Shown piece after piece: positions 9,076 through 15,700 of a DNA stretch of 22,305 bases. The notes below the pieces were generated by a model. The model worked only from the letters and a program-made list of their open reading frames with translations. It was not told where the DNA came from and searched no databases. Position numbers and translations under genes: made by a program. The stretch comes from Burkholderiaceae bacterium (lineage in GTDB: Bacteria > Pseudomonadota > Gammaproteobacteria > Burkholderiales > Burkholderiaceae_C), in the NCBI GenBank assembly GCA_025458585.1, contig JALOSD010000045.1:1-22305 (forward strand), given 5' to 3'. Each line of letters begins with the position of its first letter. Within the stretch, counting starts at the first letter, position 1.

Positions 9076-9894
9076 ATGAAGATCGCCGCCCTGCAGATGG
9101 TCTCGACGCCCAGCGTCGAGCGCAACCTCGCCGACGCCGCGGCGCTGATCGCCGACGCGGCGCGCCAGGGCGCGGCGCTCGTCGCGCTGCCCGAGTACTT
9201 CTGCCTGATGGGCGCCGAGACCGACAAGCTGAGGTTCGCCGAGCCCGACGACGGCAGCGGCCGCGGCGGGCCGATCCAGACCTTCCTGTCGGACCAGGCG
9301 CGCGCGCACCGGCTGTGGATCATCGGCGGCACGCTGCCGATCCGCCAGCCGGGCAGCGAGCGCGTGCGCAACGCCTGCTGCGTCTACACGCCCGAGGGCA
9401 CGCGCGCGGCCCGCTACGACAAGCTGCACCTGTTCGCGTTCGACAACGGCCGCGAGAGCTACGACGAGGCGCGCGTGCTCGAGCCCGGCGCCGAGCCGGT
9501 GACCGTGAACGCCGCGGGTCTGCGCACCGGGCTGAGCGTGTGCTACGACCTGCGCTTCCCGGAGCTCTACCGCGCGATGACCTACGGCGACACGAAGCCG
9601 CTCGACCTCATCAGCGTGCCCGCGGCGTTCACCTACACGACCGGCCGCGCGCACTGGGAGCTGCTGCTGCGCGCCCGCGCGGTCGAGAACCAGTGCCACG
9701 TGATCGCCGCCGCGCAGGGCGGCGTGCACGAGAACGGGCGGCGCACCTGGGGCCACAGCATGATCGTCGACCCCTGGGGCGAGGTGCTCGCGGTGCTCGA
9801 CGAAGGCCCGGGCGTGGTGATCGCCGAGATCGACGCCGAGCGCCAGCGCCAGGTGCGCGTGCAGCTGCCGGCGCTGGCGCACCGGCGGCTGTAG
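9076..9894 (+). CDS. Carbon-nitrogen hydrolase (Nit1 / deaminated glutathione amidase-like)
   Basis: 272 residues, the normal size for a single-domain nitrilase-superfamily amidase. The Glu-Lys-Cys triad is visible: E40 in LVALPEYF, K116 in RYDKLHLF and C156 in LSVCYDLRFPELYR. The YDKLHLFAFD and AAFTYTTGRAHWELLLRARA segments match the Nit1 branch. Members of that branch hydrolyse deaminated glutathione, a transaminase side product, to alpha-ketoglutarate and cysteinylglycine, as a cytoplasmic metabolite-repair step. Other omega-amidase-like activities cannot be excluded. The ATG at 9076 has GAGGAA at 9064-9069 as ribosome binding site. It follows yhdP by 30 bp, a conserved pairing in this group of bacteria. 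Confidence 0.93.
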   Translation: MKIAALQMVSTPSVERNLADAAALIADAARQGAALVALPEYFCLMGAETDKLRFAEPDDGSGRGGPIQTFLSDQARAHRLWIIGGTLPIRQPGSERVRNACCVYTPEGTRAARYDKLHLFAFDNGRESYDEARVLEPGAEPVTVNAAGLRTGLSVCYDLRFPELYRAMTYGDTKPLDLISVPAAFTYTTGRAHWELLLRARAVENQCHVIAAAQGGVHENGRRTWGHSMIVDPWGEVLAVLDEGPGVVIAEIDAERQRQVRVQLPALAHRRL

Positions 9895-9952
9895 GCGAGG
9901 CGGTCACGGGCGCGGGTTCGTGCGGATGCCGGCGGCCCGCGCCAGGCGCACG

Positions 9953-11212
9953 ATGCTCGTCGTCGGCGGGAACGCTGACGCCACCCCGGCTGCCCCGCCG
10001 CCGGTCGACATGCGCGACCCCGTGTGGCGCGACGACCCGCACGCCATCCTGCGCACGCTGCGCGAGCGCGGTCCGACGCGCGACGTGCTCGGGATCTGGC
10101 TCGTCGGGCGCTACGCCGACGTCAACGCCGGACTGCGCAGCAGCCGGCTCAGCCGCGAGCCGTGGCGCGCGCCCGCGTACCGCCAGCTGCGCCCGTTCAT
10201 CGCCGAGTCGCCGATGGAGCGCTGGGTCGAGCAGTGGATGCTGTTCAACGACCCGCCGAAGCACACGCGGCTGCGGCGGCTGGCCAACCACGCGTTCCGC
10301 CCGCCGGTGATCGACGCGATGCGCGAGCGCATCGAGGCCGTCACCGACGAACTGATCGACGCGCTGCCGGCCGACGGCACGCCGTTCGACCTGATGGCCG
10401 CGCTCGCGCAGCCGCTGCCGGTGCGCGTGATCTGCGACATCCTCGGCCTGCCGCGCGAGGACTTCGCGACCACGAAGGCGTGGTCCGACGCGCTCGCGAT
10501 CGTCGTCGAGCCGGTGCGGCGCCGCGCCGAGCTCGAGGCGGCCGGGCGTGCCGCCGTCGAGATGGCCGACTACCTGCGCGCCCACGTGGCGGCCCACCGC
10601 GCCGCCGGCCGGCGCGACGACCTGCTCGGCACGCTCGTCGCCGCGATGGACGACGGCGGCGCGCTCAGCGACGACGAACTGCTCGGCAACCTGATCCTGC
10701 TGTTCATCGCCGGGCACGAGACGACGACGAACCTGATCGGCAACGGCGTGCTGACACTGCTGCGTCATCCCGGCGAGCTCGCGCGCCTGCGCGCCGACCC
10801 GGCGCTGATCGCCGGCGCGGTCGAGGAGATCCTGCGCTTCGAGGGTTCGGTCAACTTCCTCGCCCGCCACCCGCTCGAGCCGTACCGCGTCGGCGACGCG
10901 ACCGTGATGCCCGACGAGACGATCTTCTTCATGCTCGGCGCCGCCAACCGCGACCCGGCGGCCTTCCCCGACCCCGATCGCTTCGACGTCGCGCGCACGC
11001 CGAACCACCAGCTCGGCTTCGGTGCCGGCATCCACCACTGCATCGGCGCGCCGTTGGCGCGGCTCGAGGCGCAGGTCGCGATCGGCCGGCTGCTCGCGCG
11101 CTTCCCGGCGCTCGAGGCGGTCGACGCGGTCGACGCGGCGCCGCGCTGGCGGCGGCTGATCAACCTGCGCGGGCTGGAGGTGCTGGCGCTGCGCGCTGGC
11201 CGCGCGTCGTGA
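9953..11212 (+). CDS. Cytochrome P450 (soluble, bacterial class)
   Basis: 419 residues from the ATG at 9953-9955. All P450 hallmarks are present: the I-helix oxygen-activation motif AGHETT (253-258), the K-helix ExxR in EEILRF (E292, R295), and the heme loop FGAGIHHCIGAPLAR with the thiolate ligand C363. There is no membrane anchor, so it should be a soluble monooxygenase needing separate ferredoxin and reductase partners, none of which is in the window. The early WRDDPHAILRTLRERGP and LFNDPPKHTRLRRL (C-helix) segments are typical of bacterial CYPs. Alternative starts are GTG 9920, ATG 9926 and ATG 10010; 9953 was chosen for its length and the AGGCG upstream. The stop overlaps the methyltransferase start by four bases. 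The substrate is unknown. Confidence 0.95.
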   Translation: MLVVGGNADATPAAPPPVDMRDPVWRDDPHAILRTLRERGPTRDVLGIWLVGRYADVNAGLRSSRLSREPWRAPAYRQLRPFIAESPMERWVEQWMLFNDPPKHTRLRRLANHAFRPPVIDAMRERIEAVTDELIDALPADGTPFDLMAALAQPLPVRVICDILGLPREDFATTKAWSDALAIVVEPVRRRAELEAAGRAAVEMADYLRAHVAAHRAAGRRDDLLGTLVAAMDDGGALSDDELLGNLILLFIAGHETTTNLIGNGVLTLLRHPGELARLRADPALIAGAVEEILRFEGSVNFLARHPLEPYRVGDATVMPDETIFFMLGAANRDPAAFPDPDRFDVARTPNHQLGFGAGIHHCIGAPLARLEAQVAIGRLLARFPALEAVDAVDAAPRWRRLINLRGLEVLALRAGRAS

Positions 11213-11868
11213 CGGCGCCGCCGGCCGGCCGCGCCGTGCCGCGACGCCCCGGGCCGGACCGCGACGCCGCGCTCGCGCAGTACCAGCGACGCGCGCGCGT
11301 CTACGACCTCGAGCTGGCGGCGTTCGAGGCGATCCGGCGCGCCGCGCTGCGCCGCCTCGCGCCGCGGCGCGGCGAGACGGTGATCGACGTCGGCTGCGGC
11401 ACCGGCCTGAGCCTGCCGCTGCTGCGCGAGGCGGTCGGCGCGCGCGGACGCGTCGTCGGCGTCGAGCAGAGCCCCGAGATGCTCGCGCTCGCGCGCCGGC
11501 GCGCCGAGGCGCACCGCTGGCGCAACGTCGAGCTCGTCGGCGCGCCGGTCGAGACGGCCGACTGGCCGTGGCCGGGCGACGCGGCGCTGTTCCACTTCAC
11601 GCACGACGTGCTGCAGCGCGCCGACGCCGTGGCCAACGCGCTCGCGCACCTGAAGCGCGGCGCGCGCGTCGTCGCGAGCGGGCTGCGCTGGGCGCCGCGC
11701 TGGGCGGTGGCGGTCAACGCGGCGGTCTACGTCGCGGCGAGGCGCTCGGTGACGACGCTCGACGGCCTCGACCGACCGTGGGCGCTGCTCGAGCAGCGGC
11801 TCGGGCCGATGCGCGTGACGACGTCGTGGCTCGGCGCGGTGTACATCGCCGAAGGAAGCGTGCCGTGA
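11209..11868 (+). CDS. Class I SAM-dependent methyltransferase
   Basis: 219 residues starting with GTG at 11209-11211, which overlaps the P450 stop codon (GTGA), so translation is probably coupled. SAM-binding motif I is VIDVGCGTGL (58-67), followed by the acidic ribose contact in VVGVEQSPEML (E86). AQYQRRARVYDLELAAFE upstream is the usual lid helix of UbiE-like methyltransferases. The C-terminal part (TLDGLDRPWALLEQRLG, then an SWLGAVYIAEGS strand) resembles a small-molecule methyltransferase subgroup of unknown substrate. Being coupled to a P450, it may methylate a hydroxyl or carboxyl group on the same compound; that is inference. A long upstream extension of this open frame lies inside the P450 gene and is not real. 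Confidence 0.9.
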   Translation: MTAPPAGRAVPRRPGPDRDAALAQYQRRARVYDLELAAFEAIRRAALRRLAPRRGETVIDVGCGTGLSLPLLREAVGARGRVVGVEQSPEMLALARRRAEAHRWRNVELVGAPVETADWPWPGDAALFHFTHDVLQRADAVANALAHLKRGARVVASGLRWAPRWAVAVNAAVYVAARRSVTTLDGLDRPWALLEQRLGPMRVTTSWLGAVYIAEGSVP

Positions 11869-12566
11869 GCGCTTGCCGGTCGCGGCGGCGCCTGCTCGGC
11901 ATGATCGCCGCGGCGCTGCCGATCGCCGGCACGGTGACGGCGCAGGTGCCACCGAGCGTTGACGATGTCGCCGCCTACACCGGGCTGCACGCGGCGGCGC
12001 TGCGCGGCGACGCGGCTGAGATCGGGCGCCTGCTGCGCGCCGGCGCGGCGCCGAACGTGCGCGACCGCCGCGGGCGCACGCCGCTGCACGTCGCGACGCA
12101 CGCCCGGCGGCACGACGCGATCCGCGCGCTCGCGCGCGGCGGCGCCGACCTCGGCGCGCTCGACGCCGACCGCTACGATGCGCTGACGATCGCCGCCGTC
12201 GCCGACGACGAGCCGACGCTCGCGCTGCTGCTCGCACTCGGCGCGAGCGCGAAGCTGGTGACGAGCCGCTACGACGGCACGGCGCTGATCGCCGCCGCGC
12301 ACCTCGGCCACGACGGCGTCGTGCGCCGCCTGATCGCGGCCGGGGCGCCGCTCGACCACGTCAACAACCTGCACTGGACGGCGGTCATCGAGGCCATCGT
12401 GCTCGGCGACGGCGGGCCGCGCCACCAGGCGACGCTGCAGGCGCTGCTCGACGCCGGCGCCAGCACGCAGCTCGCCGACCGCGACGGCCGCACGCCGCTG
12501 CAGCTCGCGCGCGACCGCGGTCACGCGGCGATGGTGCGCCAGCTCGAGGCGGCCGGGGCACGCTGA
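11865..12566 (+). CDS. Exported ankyrin-repeat protein
   Basis: 233 residues from GTG 11865-11867, which overlaps the methyltransferase stop (GTGA) and has GAAGGA at 11851-11856 as ribosome binding site. The N-terminus SRRRLLGMIAAALPIAGTVTA looks like a Tat-type signal peptide (twin arginine, hydrophobic core, cleavage after VTA). A mature periplasmic protein of about six ankyrin repeats follows; clear helix-turn-helix units are LHAAALRGDAAEIGRLLRAG, TPLHVATHARRHDAIRALAR, ALIAAAHLGHDGVVRRLIAA and TPLQLARDRGHAAMVRQLEA. Ankyrin repeats bind protein partners, and the partner is unknown. In some bacteria small periplasmic ankyrin proteins accompany redox enzymes such as catalases, so a chaperone or protector role is possible but unproven. 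Confidence 0.88.
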   Translation: MSACRSRRRLLGMIAAALPIAGTVTAQVPPSVDDVAAYTGLHAAALRGDAAEIGRLLRAGAAPNVRDRRGRTPLHVATHARRHDAIRALARGGADLGALDADRYDALTIAAVADDEPTLALLLALGASAKLVTSRYDGTALIAAAHLGHDGVVRRLIAAGAPLDHVNNLHWTAVIEAIVLGDGGPRHQATLQALLDAGASTQLADRDGRTPLQLARDRGHAAMVRQLEAAGAR

Positions 12567-12568
12567 GC

Positions 12569-12599
12569 GCCGGCCGCGACGCGTCGCGCGGCCGCCGGC
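12569..12599 (+). terminator. GC-only hairpin after the ankyrin gene (possible weak terminator)
   Basis: Starting 3 bp past the ankyrin stop, GCCGGCC... and ...GCGGCCGCCGGC flank a perfect 12-bp palindrome, GCGACGCGTCGC (12576-12587). The whole can fold into a long, bulged GC stem. No T-tract follows, so intrinsic termination is doubtful; an RNA-stabilising or attenuating stem is equally possible. Confidence 0.3.
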
Positions 12600-12660
12600 T
12601 CCCGTCGCCCTCGTCACCGGCGCTTCGTCGGGCATCGGCGCGGGGGCATCGGCGGTGCAG
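12598..12660 (+). pseudogene. Remnant of a short-chain dehydrogenase/reductase (coenzyme-binding start only)
   Basis: One frame reads APVALVTGASSGIGAGASAV. It contains the exact SDR Rossmann consensus TGxxxGxG inside the usual VALVTGASSGIG context that opens classical SDR enzymes. After about 20 codons the resemblance to an SDR is lost, and the frame runs into the uvrA leader and then uvrA itself. No plausible start codon with a ribosome binding site precedes it. I interpret it as a scar of a deleted SDR gene that once followed the P450 operon. Chance is the main alternative, since all its codons are GC-rich, but a twelve-residue consensus is a lot to match by accident. Confidence 0.45.
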
Positions 12661-12683
12661 GCCGGCGAGCCGCGACCGGTCCC

Positions 12684-12689
12684 TAGAAT
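12684..12689 (+). promoter_or_regulatory. Probable -10 element of the uvrA promoter
   Basis: TAGAAT stands alone in GC-rich sequence, 35 bp upstream of the uvrA ATG, and matches the sigma-70 -10 consensus at five of six positions. No good -35 is visible at the right distance. The ATG overlapping it (12688-12690) is in frame with uvrA, but it would lie upstream of the transcription start if this is the promoter. I saw no LexA-type CTGT-N8-ACAG box. Confidence 0.45.
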
Positions 12690-12723
12690 GCCCGGCTTCG
12701 CGTTGTCCCAGCCCTCCCGCGCC

Positions 12724-15700
12724 ATGTCCGACCCCGCCGGTCCCGCCACGTCTGCCGTCGCCCCCGACGCGCACGAGATCGGGGCGGACCGCGGCCTGAT
12801 CCGCATCCGCGGCGCGCGCCAGCACAACCTGAAGAACCTCGACCTCGACCTGCACACCGGCGAGATGACGGTGGTCACGGGTCCCAGCGGTTCGGGCAAG
12901 TCGAGCCTGGTGTTCGACACGCTGTACGCCGAGGGGCAGCGGCGCTACGTCGAGACCTTCAGCGCCTATGCGCGCCAGTTCCTCGACCGCATGGACCGCC
13001 CGGCGGTCGACCGCGTCGACGGCGTGCCGCCGGCGATCGCGATCGACCAGACCAACCCGGTGCGCACCAGCCGCAGCACGGTCGGCACGATGACCGAGCT
13101 GAACGACCACCTGAAGCTGGCGACGATCCAGGCCGACCTGCGCGCGCGCGCCGCTGCGGCCGGCGATCCGCGGCTGACCGTCACGTTTCCGGTCGAGCTG
13201 CCGGCGAACACGACGGCCGCGGAGGTCGAGCAGTGGCTCGCGGCGAGCGGCTTCTCGCGCGTGCACGGCGAACGCGTCGTCGACGGGAAGAAGGTGCTGG
13301 ACGTCGTCGCCGATCGGTTCCGCGCCTCCAACGCCGAGTCGGTGCGCATCGACGAGGCGATCGAGACCGCGCTCAAGCGCGGCGGCGGGCGTGTCGACGT
13401 GCACGTGCAGCACGACGACGGCGCCACCGACCGGTGGCGCTGGTCGACCGGCCTGCACTGCCCCGAGTCCGACCTGCGCTACGCCGACCCGCAGCCGAGC
13501 CTGTTCAGCTTCAACTCGGCCTACGGCGCCTGCGAGAGCTGCCGCGGCTTCGGCCGCGTGATCGGCGTCGACCTCGGCCTCGTGATCCCCGACGGGCGCA
13601 AGACGCTGCGCAACGGCGCGATCAAGCCCTTGCAGACGCCGGCCTGGGCCGAGGTGCACGACGACCTGCTGCGCTACGCCGGCGAGGCCGGCGTCCCGCG
13701 CGACACGGCATGGCACCAGCTCACGTCGGCGCAGCGCGACTGGGTGATCCACGGCTCGCCGCACTGGAACGGTGACTGGAACAAGCAGTGGTACGGCGTG
13801 CTGCGCTTTTTCGACTACCTCGAGAGCAAGGCGTACAAGATGCACATCCGCGTGCTCTTGTCCAAGTACCGCAGCTACACGCCGTGCACCGCGTGCGGCG
13901 GCGCGCGGTTGAAGCGCGAGGCGCTGCTGTGGCGCCTCGGCTCGAAGGCCGACGCCGACGCGGTGCTCGAACCCGGCCGTCGTCACCTGCCGGTGGGCGT
14001 GGACTGGACGCGCGCGCAGCTCGAGGCCCTGCCCGGCCTCGCCCTGCACGACCTGATGCTGCTGCCGATCGAGCGCCTGAAGCGCTTCTTCGACGGTGTG
14101 CACCTCGACGACGTCGTGCTCGACGACGCGCTGAAGTTGCTGCTCGACGAAGTCCGCACGCGGCTCAAGTACCTGGGCGACGTCGGCCTCGGCTACCTGA
14201 CGCTCGACCGTCAGAGCCGCACGCTGTCGGGCGGCGAGGTGCAGCGCATCAACCTGACCACCGCGCTGGGAACCTCGCTCGTCAACACGATGTTCGTACT
14301 CGACGAGCCGAGCATCGGCCTGCACCCGCGCGACATGAGCCGCATCGTGCAGGCGATGCACCGGCTGCGCGACGCCGGCAACACGCTCGTCGTCGTCGAG
14401 CACGACCCGGCGGTGATGCTCGCTGCTGACCGCCTGATCGACATGGGCCCCGGCCCCGGCGAACGCGGCGGCCAGATCGTGTTCGACGGCACGCCCGATG
14501 AGGCGCGGCACGCGAACACGCTGACTGGCGCCTATCTCGGCGGGCGCAAGCAGGTGGGACTCGGCTTCCGGCGCCTCGTCGACGAGGCGACGCCGAAGCT
14601 CATCGTCGAGCAGGCGCGCGAGCACAACCTGAAGGCCGTCGACGTCGCGTTCCCGCTGCAGCGGCTGGTGGTGGTCACCGGCGTGTCGGGTTCGGGCAAG
14701 AGCACGCTGGTGCAGGACGTGCTGCACCCGGCGCTGGCGCGCCATTTCGGCAAGGCCACCGAGACGCCGGGCGCGCACGAGCGCCTGCTCGGCGCCGACT
14801 GGCTGGCCGACGCCGTGTTCGTGGACCAGAGCCCGATCGGCAAGACGGCGCGCAGCAACCCGGCGAGCTACGTCGGCGCGTTCGACGCCATCCGGGCGCT
14901 GTTCGCCGACGCGCCGCTGGCGCGCGAGCGCGGCTACGGCGCCGGCATGTTCAGCTTCAACGCCGGCGACGGTCGCTGCCCGACCTGCGGCGGCTCGGGA
15001 TTCGAGCACGTCGAGATGCAGTTCCTGTCCGACGTCTACCTGCGCTGCCCCGACTGCGACGGCAAGCGCTTCCGCGCCGAGATCCTCGAAGTGAAGATCG
15101 TGCGCGGGCCGCTGCAGCTGTCGGTGGCCGACGTGCTCGAGCTGACGGTGGCCGAGGCGGCGCACTGGTTCCAGGCCGACCGTGAGGTGGTGGCGCGGCT
15201 GCAGCCGATCGTCGACGTCGGCCTCGACTACGTGCGCCTCGGGCAGCCGGTGCCGACGCTGTCGGGTGGCGAGGCGCAGCGGCTGAAGCTGGCCGGCTTC
15301 CTCGCCGAGGCGGCATCACGGCCGGCGAGCCAGCCGCTGGCCAGGAAGGGCACGCTGTTCCTGTTCGACGAGCCGACCACCGGGCTGCACTTCGACGACA
15401 TCGCCAAGCTGATGCGCGCGCTGCGCAAGCTCCTCGACGCCGGCCACTCGCTGCTCGTGATCGAGCACAACCTCGACGTGATCCGCAGCGCCGACTGGAT
15501 CGTCGACCTCGGCCCCGAGGGCGGCGACGGCGGTGGCGAGGTGGTGGCCACCGGCACGCCCGACGACGTCAAGGCGCACCCCACGTCGCACACCGGCGCG
15601 GCGCTGCGCGAGTACGAACAGTCACTCGGCGTCGACGCGCCACGTGTCGAGGAAGGGCGCGCGCTGCAGGCGCTGGTCAAGGCGCGGCGCGACGCCGCGC

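Noticed and set aside
5658..10310. 1,550-codon frame overlapping yhdP, the amidase and the P450
   Set aside because: It is an Arg/Ala-rich frame shadow across three well-supported genes.
12569..12599. The GC palindrome as a mobile-element end or recombination site
   Set aside because: No target-site duplication, partner repeat or recombinase gene is visible; a transcript hairpin is the simpler reading.
12655..12723. N-terminal extension of UvrA from GTG 12655 or ATG 12688
   Set aside because: The likely -10 element at 12684-12689 would put these starts before or at the transcription start, and the added residues do not look like UvrA.
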